Source of the DNA: JBEEOW01 sp041191405
GTDB taxonomy: Bacteria; Bacteroidota; Bacteroidia; Cytophagales; UBA9547
Direction of reading: 5' to 3'
Assembly: GCA_041191405.1 (NCBI GenBank)
Contig: JBEEOW010000024.1
Coordinates: forward strand, 1-64,000
Length of the DNA stretch: 64,000 nucleotides
Positions 8,625-15,925 of the stretch are shown here, piece by piece (within the stretch, counting starts at the first letter, position 1; the number at the start of each line of letters is the position of its first letter). The translations under genes and the position numbers were made by a program. Below the pieces are notes generated by a model. That model had not been told where the DNA came from. It was given only the letters and a program-made list of their open reading frames with translations, and did no database searches.

Positions 8625-9491
8625 TTACTCTTCAAACTCAGCTTGAATAGTAATTTGTTTGAAGTTAAAATGATGTTCTAATTCATCTTGTAATAGGTCA
8701 ATTACATTATTTACTGATGATTTTTTTAAGATAACGACATGCGTAAAACAAGCATTTTCTTCTGTTGATAAACTCCAAACATGTAAATCATGTACATCAA
8801 CTACACCGTCGACTTGGCAAATTACTTCTCTGATTTCTTTTAAATTAACTCCTTCTGGCACTGCATTTAACAATCCTTTTGTACTTTCAATCAATATATC
8901 TTTTGCACTCCAAGCTATGATGCCTAAAATAATAACACTGCACAATACGTCAATAAATTGCCAGCCTGTTAATGCAATAATAATACCTGCCAACACAACA
9001 CCTAATGAAACCAATGCATCTGATGCCATGTGTAAAAAATTACCTTTCATATTCATATCTTGTTTTTCAAGGAAAAACAAATAGGCGGTAAGGGCATTTA
9101 CAAAAATGCCAACAAAAGCAATTGCACTTACATACAAACCTTGCATTTGAAGTGGATGTAATAATCGTTCGTAAGCCTCGTAACCTATAAAAATACAGGC
9201 AGCAAACATAAATAAGCCATTCAAGAAAGTGGACAAAATAGTACTTTTACCCAAACCAAAAGTATATTCATCTGTCGGTTTAGAAGCTGCATAATGAAAT
9301 GCCAACCAAGAGAGTAACAAACTTAACACATCGGTTAAATTGTGTACTGCATCTGACTGTAAAGCAACCGAATTTAAAATAATTCCCAAGGTATATTCTA
9401 ACAATACATAAGCAGTGTTTAAACCAACTCCCCAAGCGAATATTTTACCGAATTGTTTGTTGGAGGTATGTGAACTGTGATGATGGTGCAT
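8625..9491 (-). CDS. Cation diffusion facilitator (zinc/cadmium-type efflux)
   Basis: Inner-membrane proton-coupled exporter of divalent metals (CDF family, ZitB/CzcD-like), 288 residues. The N-terminus carries a histidine cluster (MHHHHSSHTS). About six membrane segments span residues 15-200. The metal site is visible as SDAVHNLTDV in TM2 and the matching MASDALVSLGVV in TM5. The C-terminal cytoplasmic domain includes VDGVVDVHDLHVWSLS. A minimal nucleotidyltransferase gene lies 20 bp upstream on the same strand, but no functional link is known. Zinc is the likeliest substrate; this is inference. Confidence 0.92.
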   Translation of the reverse strand: MHHHHSSHTSNKQFGKIFAWGVGLNTAYVLLEYTLGIILNSVALQSDAVHNLTDVLSLLLSWLAFHYAASKPTDEYTFGLGKSTILSTFLNGLFMFAACIFIGYEAYERLLHPLQMQGLYVSAIAFVGIFVNALTAYLFFLEKQDMNMKGNFLHMASDALVSLGVVLAGIIIALTGWQFIDVLCSVIILGIIAWSAKDILIESTKGLLNAVPEGVNLKEIREVICQVDGVVDVHDLHVWSLSTEENACFTHVVILKKSSVNNVIDLLQDELEHHFNFKQITIQAEFEE

Positions 9492-9511
9492 GGGTATTTT
9501 GAAAAATATAT

Positions 9512-9823
9512 TTAAAAAATGCTAGTTAATATATTTCTCTCATAAATTAAGATTTTTTCACTTTCTGCAGAAGTTTTTGCGAAATCTTTTAATTTGCCAT
9601 TTTCAACCAAATCAATATTTTTTCCTGTAATGGCTTTCAAGTCATTTACCATGTGAATGTACCTAAAAAGTGTAATTTTTGAGTTTTTTGAAAAACTAAT
9701 TAAAATATCTATATCACTATTTTCGGTTTCTTCATTTCGGGCAAATGAACCAAATACCCAAGCTTGCTCTACAGGCTGGGTTTGAAAATAAGAAACTAAT
9801 TTATTGGTAAGTATAGGATTCAT
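9512..9823 (-). CDS. Minimal nucleotidyltransferase (MNT) domain protein
   Basis: A 103-residue single-domain nucleotidyltransferase of the Pol-beta superfamily. GSF at residues 25-27 and D37-x-D39 (NSDIDILI) are the nucleotide and metal-binding signature; the third carboxylate is probably in NIDLVEN near residue 76. Such proteins usually act as MntA antitoxins that modify a partner HEPN toxin. No HEPN gene lies on either side: downstream is a CDF exporter, upstream a decayed stretch and a membrane protein. It may be a solitary remnant of a toxin-antitoxin pair or have a distinct substrate. Confidence 0.82.
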   Translation of the reverse strand: MNPILTNKLVSYFQTQPVEQAWVFGSFARNEETENSDIDILISFSKNSKITLFRYIHMVNDLKAITGKNIDLVENGKLKDFAKTSAESEKILIYERNILTSIF

Positions 9824-9878
9824 AGTGATTTATACAAACAAATTTAGTGAAAGGTTAAACAATTATTTCATATTTTTA

Positions 9879-10076
9879 TTAACCTTTTTTGAAATATTTT
9901 TCTTGATGAAAATAAATTAAACCCGCATCAGTTTTTATTGAAATTACAATTCCGTTAAAAGAATTGTTTTCTACTTCTTATTACACTGTTTTGTAATTAT
10001 TGCCATTGGTTACAATGCGTGAAATGAATTCTATTTCACCAATTTTAAACCGCATTAATTTATCTACATATTTTTG
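9879..10076 (-). pseudogene. Possible decayed ORF with two tandem in-frame stops
   Basis: Between the membrane-protein gene and the MNT gene, one minus-strand frame reads as plausible protein on both sides of two consecutive TAA codons. The first half includes RFKIGEIEFISRIVTN, the second NSFNGIVISIKTDAGLIYF. The two halves together have 64 sense codons, with no good start. Both pieces look protein-like, and the shared frame suggests a gene remnant. No homology could be checked, and chance reading through AT-rich DNA is possible. Confidence 0.3.
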
Positions 10077-10095
10077 TTAAAACATTTTCAAATGA

Positions 10096-11181
10096 TCATC
10101 TACTCTTTTTAAGAAATGCTTCATAATTACCATATTGGTCATTGAGAGAAACTTTAGCCCTTTTGATTTTATTTTTTTTATGAAAATAGATCAATATTAT
10201 CATTAACAGAAATACAGTCAAACAATATAAGAGGAATCTATTTTTCTTAAATTCGAATATCAAGGTATCGGTATATGACTTTAGCGGTAATATATTATTT
10301 GCTAAAAATGCATTTTTTGTTTTAGGGTTATACCAAACCAACATTTTTTTCTTTACAAATCCTCCTAAACCATTAGCATTAATTATTCGATTGTGTTTAA
10401 CTTCAATTTCAATATTATATAGTTCATTGGAATAACATTTTCCATAGTAACCTTCAAAGGTGGAGTTATTTCTTGAACCACTATAGCTTGCAGAAATATT
10501 AAAACTATCAATACTAATTTGCTTGGGTTGATAATCTGAATAGTTTAATACCCTTTCATTAAAGGCATTAAATGGAATTATAAAACATAAACCTAGTGCT
10601 ACAAAAGAAAACGGTACAAGTGTTATAGCAAATAGCCAATACAATATCGATATAATTTCGCTATTTACTTCTGTTTTGTATACCATTGAACCTAAAATAA
10701 ATACTAAAAAACATACTATAAAGACAGTAAAAATATAGCACCACCATTCAAAATAATGATTCTTTGAAAATAAATAGTGTAAGTAATCTGTAAATTTAGT
10801 TTTGATAGAATAACTACAAAAAGCAGCTTGATTTTTAGCATTATACCATACAGGAAACGTAAGATTCTTTTGTACAGCATCATCGTATCCATCCTCATTT
10901 TTTGAATATCGAATGTATTTTTGCCAATCATCTTTCAAGGAAATCATTATCCCTTTTAACTCATTATTACTTGATGTAGCATATTCACCTCCATAATGTG
11001 CCAATGTATCTACGTCATCAAATTGAACTTTTACTAACCGATATTCATTTTGGTTAGTGAAAAAATCAGCATAGCCTATAGTAGATCTTATTTCATCAAT
11101 ACATGTACCTATCAAAAATAAGCAGGTTGTGAAGCATATAACAGAACAGATAGGAAGCTTAATAAATATATTTTTAACCAT
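10096..11181 (-). CDS. Membrane protein of unknown function
   Basis: 361 residues, family not recognised. Hydrophobic segments suggest membrane spans near residues 8-28, 148-170, 180-210 and 318-338. The large domains between spans 1 and 2 (about 120 residues) and between 3 and 4 (about 105 residues) both contain a WYN motif (FPVWYNAKNQAAF and MLVWYNPKTKNAF). This suggests an internally duplicated extracytoplasmic domain, with each repeat ending in WYN-x-K-x-x-A-F. A short basic tail follows the last span. Upstream is the ileS terminator; downstream is a decayed ORF. Confidence 0.6.
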   Translation of the reverse strand: MVKNIFIKLPICSVICFTTCLFLIGTCIDEIRSTIGYADFFTNQNEYRLVKVQFDDVDTLAHYGGEYATSSNNELKGIMISLKDDWQKYIRYSKNEDGYDDAVQKNLTFPVWYNAKNQAAFCSYSIKTKFTDYLHYLFSKNHYFEWWCYIFTVFIVCFLVFILGSMVYKTEVNSEIISILYWLFAITLVPFSFVALGLCFIIPFNAFNERVLNYSDYQPKQISIDSFNISASYSGSRNNSTFEGYYGKCYSNELYNIEIEVKHNRIINANGLGGFVKKKMLVWYNPKTKNAFLANNILPLKSYTDTLIFEFKKNRFLLYCLTVFLLMIILIYFHKKNKIKRAKVSLNDQYGNYEAFLKKSR

Positions 11182-11336
11182 TATTTACATATTTTTAGTT
11201 TTTTGATGCATCATTTGAAGCTCTTTCTGTTCAAATTTTCTCTAAATTTTGAATACAGGTTTGGTTTTGGGCAATAGAAAAATCAACCTAAATGATACCA
11301 TAAGTAAACAATTACGCTTTACATTAACAAATCGAT

Positions 11337-11374
11337 TTAAAACAAAACCCTTCTAAATTTTCATCTAGAAGGGC
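11337..11374 (-). terminator. Intrinsic terminator after ileS
   Basis: CCCTTCTA (11348-11355) pairs with TAGAAGGG (11366-11373). A TTTTGTTTTAA-type tract follows on the minus strand, about 45 bp past the ileS stop. Confidence 0.75.
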
Positions 11375-11418
11375 ATCATAAAATCTTTTTTAATCCTTAA
11401 AATCCTAAGAATCTTGGT

Positions 11419-14400
11419 TTAGACTCCAATACTCAAACTCAATTCAAAATCTTCCATCTCAACGGTTTTGGCATCGGAAACTGATTCTGAAAGTTGGAAG
11501 TCTATTGCTTGTACTTCTCGGCAAATGTATTCTTGGTTGCTGAGTAAGGCAGCATCGATGAATGCGTCTTTCTTCTGAATATTAACTTTAATTTTATCTA
11601 ATACTTCTAAGCCTAATTCTTTTCTCAGGTTTTGAATACGATTTACTAAATCTCTTGCAATACCTTCTTGTTTCAATTCGTCTGAAATGGTGGTATCTAA
11701 TGCTACTGTTATATTTCCATCCGAAGCTGAAGCTAAACCAACAGCATCCGCAGTTTTGATAATTACATCTTCTTTGGTAATTGTTGCATTTGAACCATCA
11801 GCAAATGTGATGGTTAAGCCTGATTTCTCTAAGGTTGCAATATCGGCTTGTGATAGGTTAGCCAAGATATTTTTAACCTCATTTATTTTTGGACCCATTG
11901 CTTTACCTAATCTTTTCAAATCTGGCAATAATGATTTGGTAAACAATGAACTACCTTCGTTAGCATCAAAACTGATGATGGTTTTGATATTGGTTTCTTC
12001 TAAAATTAAAGCTTCAACATTTTTCAATTGTTTAGCCAATGTTTCGTCTGTAACATTGATATACAATTTACCCAATGGCTGACGAACCCTGATATTCTGC
12101 AATTTACGAACCGAGTGCACCAATGAACAAGCTTTTTGAGCTAGTTTCATACTTGCTTCAAGGTCTTTATTGATGATGTTAGGATCAGCTTTAACAAATG
12201 AGGTTAAATGGATTGATTCAAATCTTAATGGCGTATTATTAGCAATAGCTTGCTCACGAATTGGGTCGGTTAAGTTTTTGTATAACCACTCTGCAAAGAA
12301 TGGTGCTACTGGGCTTATCAACTGTGCGGTAACCAATAAACATTCGTGAAGTGTTTCATAAGCAGCACGTTTGTCGGCAGTTAAATCACCTTTCCAGAAA
12401 CGTTTACGAGACAAACGAATATACCAGTTTGATAATTCATCGTTCACAAAATCTTCAATTGCACGAGCAGCTCTTGTTACATCATAGTTTTCATAAGCAT
12501 CTGTAACTTCTGCAACTAATGAATGTAAAGCAGAAAGAATCCATTGATCAAATTCGCTTCTAGTTTTTACATCAGTTAAGTTTTGCTCATCTAACACAAA
12601 CTTATCAAGGTTGGTGTAAAGGGCAAAAAAGTTATAAGTATTTGCCAAAGTATTGAACAAACGACGTTGAACTTCTGTAATTCCGTCTAAGTCAAATTTT
12701 AAGTTATCCCAAGGGTTGGCGTTTGATACCATGTACCAACGAGTAGCATCAGGGCCGTATTTGTCTAACGTTTCAAAAGGATTGATTACATTTCCTTTAC
12801 GTTTCGACATTTTTTCGCCGTTTTTATCAAGCACAAGTCCGGTTGAAATTACATTTTTAAATGCAACATCATCGAACAACATACCCGAAATAGCATGTAA
12901 AGTAAAGAACCAACCACGAGTTTGATCCACTCCTTCAGAAATAAAGTCAGCAGGATATGAAGTTCTATTTTCGATTAATTCTTTGTTTTCAAATGGATAA
13001 TGCCATTGTGCATAAGGCATAGCACCAGAGTCGAACCAAACGTCAATTAAGTCGGTTTCACGAGTCATTGGTTTGCCTGTAGAAGACACCAAAATTACGT
13101 TATCTACATAAGGGCGGTGTAAATCTTCTAAGCGAGTTGGTTGTGATTTACCTAAAACCGAGTTCGCTTTTTCAATTTCAGTAGCCAATTCTTCTTGCGA
13201 ACCAATGCAAATTTCTTCGGTTCCGTCTTCAGTTCTCCAAATTGGAAGTGGAGTTCCCCAATAACGTGAACGAGACAAGTTCCAATCTACTAAATTCTCT
13301 AACCAGTTACCAAAACGACCTGTTCCTGTAGATTCTGGTTTCCAGTTGATGTTTTTATTCAATTCAACTAATCTGTCTTTTACAGCAGTAGTTTTGATAA
13401 ACCAGCTTTCCATAGGATAGTATAAAATAGGCTTATCAGTTCTCCAGCAGTGTGGGTAACTGTGCTCATATTTTTCTACTTTGAATGCTTTATTTTCAGT
13501 TTTTAGTTTGATAGATATTCTTTCATCAACCCCTAAATATTTATCTCTTCCTTGTTTAGCTCTTTCAGCTTCTTTTTCTTCGTCAGATAAATAAGCTTCT
13601 TTTACTGGCTCGTTAGCAAAGTCGGTTACTTCAAGTACAAAACGACCTTGTTTGTTTACCAAAGGCACCTCAGCACCATTTTCATCTTTTACAAAAATAC
13701 CTGGGATACCAGCAACTTTAGCAACACGAGCATCGTCAGCACCAAAAGTAGGGGCAATGTGCACAATACCTGTACCGTCAGATGTAGTTACAAAATCACC
13801 TGCAATTACTCTGAATGCTGGCGCAGATGGCTGTACATAAGGTAATAATTGCTCATATTCAATTCCTACTAAATCTTTACCAGCAAATTCAGCTAAAACT
13901 TCAAAAGGAATTAATTTGTCACCCGCTTTATAATCAGCAATGGCAACTTCTTTTGCTTTTTCTGAGAAATATTTACCCAATAAATCTTTAGCCAAAATAA
14001 CATTAATTGGCTCAAAAGTATATGGGTTAAATGATTTTACTAAAACGTAAGTTATTTTTTCACCAACGGCTAAAGCCGAGTTTGATGGAAGTGTCCAAGG
14101 AGTGGTTGTCCAAGCTAAGAAAAATAAGTTTTCTAAACCTCCAAGGTTTTTAAAACCTTGGAGGTTTGATGAACTCTTAACTCTAAACTGAGCCACAACA
14201 GAAGTATCTTTCACATCCTGATAACAACCAGGTTGGTTTAATTCGTGTGAACTTAAACCTGTACCTGCCGCAGGAGAATATGGCTGAATGGTGTGACCTT
14301 TGTATAATAATCCTTTGCTATGGAAATTTTTTAAAATATGCCAAAGCGATTCAATATAATTGTTTTCATAGGTGATGTATGGATTTTTTAAATCAACCCA

Positions 14401-14826
14401 ATAGCCCATTTTAATAGTCAATTCATCCCACTGAGAAGTGAAACGCATGACAGTTTCACGGCATTTTTTGTTGTAATCCTCAACAGAAATAGATTTACCA
14501 ATATCTTCTTTGGTAATACCTAATTCTTTTTCTACTTGTAATTCAACAGGCAAACCGTGAGTATCCCAACCACCTTTACGTTTTACTTGAAAACCTTGCA
14601 ACGTTTTATATCTACAGAAAATATCTTTAATGGTACGAGCCATTACGTGGTGAATACCTGGCGTTCCATTTGCCGAAGGTGGACCTTCAAAAAAAGTAAA
14701 TGTTGGCGAACCTTCACGGGTTGAAATAGATTTTTCAAACGTTTGGTTAGTTTTCCAAAAGTTAAGTGTTTCTGAAGCTAGTTCAGAAAAATTAAGGTTT
14801 TTGTGTTCTTGATATGCTTTACTCAT
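11419..14826 (-). CDS. ileS: Isoleucyl-tRNA synthetase
   Basis: Charges tRNA-Ile with isoleucine in the cytoplasm. Class I motifs are present: GIHH (residues 57-60, the HIGH box) and KMSKR (672-676). The editing-domain segment LAWTTTPWTLPSN and the anticodon-binding C-terminal half are intact. The 1135-residue length is usual for the phylum. Oddity: residues about 213-231, between AQFRVK and LFFLAW, are encoded by three heptad-like units and a perfect 33-bp palindrome, giving NLQGFKNLGGL. This lies in the CP1 editing domain just before the conserved TTTPWTLPSN. The gene starts 43 bp after the LRR gene, so the two may be co-transcribed. Confidence 0.98.
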   Translation of the reverse strand: MSKAYQEHKNLNFSELASETLNFWKTNQTFEKSISTREGSPTFTFFEGPPSANGTPGIHHVMARTIKDIFCRYKTLQGFQVKRKGGWDTHGLPVELQVEKELGITKEDIGKSISVEDYNKKCRETVMRFTSQWDELTIKMGYWVDLKNPYITYENNYIESLWHILKNFHSKGLLYKGHTIQPYSPAAGTGLSSHELNQPGCYQDVKDTSVVAQFRVKSSSNLQGFKNLGGLENLFFLAWTTTPWTLPSNSALAVGEKITYVLVKSFNPYTFEPINVILAKDLLGKYFSEKAKEVAIADYKAGDKLIPFEVLAEFAGKDLVGIEYEQLLPYVQPSAPAFRVIAGDFVTTSDGTGIVHIAPTFGADDARVAKVAGIPGIFVKDENGAEVPLVNKQGRFVLEVTDFANEPVKEAYLSDEEKEAERAKQGRDKYLGVDERISIKLKTENKAFKVEKYEHSYPHCWRTDKPILYYPMESWFIKTTAVKDRLVELNKNINWKPESTGTGRFGNWLENLVDWNLSRSRYWGTPLPIWRTEDGTEEICIGSQEELATEIEKANSVLGKSQPTRLEDLHRPYVDNVILVSSTGKPMTRETDLIDVWFDSGAMPYAQWHYPFENKELIENRTSYPADFISEGVDQTRGWFFTLHAISGMLFDDVAFKNVISTGLVLDKNGEKMSKRKGNVINPFETLDKYGPDATRWYMVSNANPWDNLKFDLDGITEVQRRLFNTLANTYNFFALYTNLDKFVLDEQNLTDVKTRSEFDQWILSALHSLVAEVTDAYENYDVTRAARAIEDFVNDELSNWYIRLSRKRFWKGDLTADKRAAYETLHECLLVTAQLISPVAPFFAEWLYKNLTDPIREQAIANNTPLRFESIHLTSFVKADPNIINKDLEASMKLAQKACSLVHSVRKLQNIRVRQPLGKLYINVTDETLAKQLKNVEALILEETNIKTIISFDANEGSSLFTKSLLPDLKRLGKAMGPKINEVKNILANLSQADIATLEKSGLTITFADGSNATITKEDVIIKTADAVGLASASDGNITVALDTTISDELKQEGIARDLVNRIQNLRKELGLEVLDKIKVNIQKKDAFIDAALLSNQEYICREVQAIDFQLSESVSDAKTVEMEDFELSLSIGV
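14135..14167. repeat. Perfect 33-bp palindrome inside ileS
   Basis: Arms AAACCTCCAAGGTTTT (14135-14150) and its exact complement (14152-14167) are separated by one base. The length of 33 keeps the ileS frame open, and the segment contributes residues NLQGFKNLGGL. It is flanked at 14169-14189 by three 7-bp units (ATGAACT, CTTAACT, CTAAACT) like those in the intergenic arrays. Confidence 0.95.
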
Positions 14827-14869
14827 TGTATTTATTGAATAAGTCTAAAATCTTTATAAGGAAATTGCT

Positions 14870-15925
14870 TTATTTCACTATGGTTATAACCCAATTTTGG
14901 GCAATTTTCCATTGATTAGGATTTTTCTTTATTTTGTTAATTTGATTTTTAATACAAGTTAAATTTGTAATACTTCCACCAAAATTAAATTCTCCAAGAT
15001 TAACAGCTTTACTTATATCTAAATTTGTAACCATATTTCCTCTACCAACACAAGTTACTTCTTTTAACATAGGAGAATTCCCAATCGTTAATTTCGTAAT
15101 TGGGTTGTTGTCTAATCTCAAAAAATTAATATTACTATTGTCAGGTAAAATTAACTCATTTATTGAGTTAGTCATTAAATCTACAACTTCAAGATTTGTG
15201 CAATTAATTAAATTAATCCCTTTAATTCCAACCGAAGTTATTGCTACTTTTTTAAGTTTTAAGCAATTTGAAAAATCTAGTTGACCAAAAAATCCAGCAC
15301 TATATTTATCATAGATGTTAAAGACACCTCTAATATCAATTTTTTCAAGTTTTGAGTTGTTATTAGTAGGTAGTATAACTGTTTTTAATTTTGAAGCTAC
15401 AAAGGTAATTTCTTGTAATTCAATATTTTGAGATAAATCCACATTTACTAATGGACATTGTAACCCTTTAAAAATTTTCAATTTGGGTAATTTATCAAAT
15501 GGAATATTCTCAACTCTATTGTAATTACCATTATTTTCATAATTTCCATCAAGATAAATAGATTCTAGATTTGGATTATTTGATAATATCAACTCATTAA
15601 ACTGACCATAAGTACCTAAAAAAGTAACTAATTTTGTATTTTGAGATAAGTCAAGCTTTTCAATTTTTGAACTTTTTAAATTCAAATAAGTAAGGTTTTT
15701 AAAGTGAACAATCTCATTAAAAGAATTTATTTCAACCAATTTATCTTCTAAATCTAAAGTATCTACTTTTTCAACTTCGGATATTTGAATTTCACCATCC
15801 TTGTTTTTATCTAAGCCTTGGCTTATTAAAATTGTTTTTAAACTTGGATTGTCAAATTTTACATTTTGAGCAAATGCTCCATTGGTAATTAAAATTAATA
15901 ACAGAAATAGACAGAATTTATTCAT
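14870..15925 (-). CDS. Secreted leucine-rich-repeat protein with EF-hand-like loop
   Basis: A 351-residue exported protein. The signal peptide ends at GAFAQ near residue 20. An EF-hand/dockerin-like calcium loop, DKNKDGEIQISE, lies near residues 39-51. Then comes an array of irregular leucine-rich repeats with LxxLxLSxN-type units (LDLSQNTKLVTF, LILSNNPNLESI, VDLSQNIELQEI). LRR proteins of this kind bind proteins or glycans; the target is unknown. Its ATG overlaps the stop of the upstream RND gene (TAATG), indicating translational coupling. There is no type IX sorting domain or lipobox, so it is probably periplasmic. Confidence 0.85.
   Translation of the reverse strand: MNKFCLFLLLILITNGAFAQNVKFDNPSLKTILISQGLDKNKDGEIQISEVEKVDTLDLEDKLVEINSFNEIVHFKNLTYLNLKSSKIEKLDLSQNTKLVTFLGTYGQFNELILSNNPNLESIYLDGNYENNGNYNRVENIPFDKLPKLKIFKGLQCPLVNVDLSQNIELQEITFVASKLKTVILPTNNNSKLEKIDIRGVFNIYDKYSAGFFGQLDFSNCLKLKKVAITSVGIKGINLINCTNLEVVDLMTNSINELILPDNSNINFLRLDNNPITKLTIGNSPMLKEVTCVGRGNMVTNLDISKAVNLGEFNFGGSITNLTCIKNQINKIKKNPNQWKIAQNWVITIVK

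Noticed and set aside
9512..9823. MNT gene plus CDF exporter as a toxin-antitoxin pair
   Set aside because: The exporter is a complete CDF transporter with no HEPN character.
14135..14167. ileS palindrome as a transcription terminator
   Set aside because: It lies inside an intact essential coding frame and lacks a T tract; a terminator here would be lethal or strongly attenuating.
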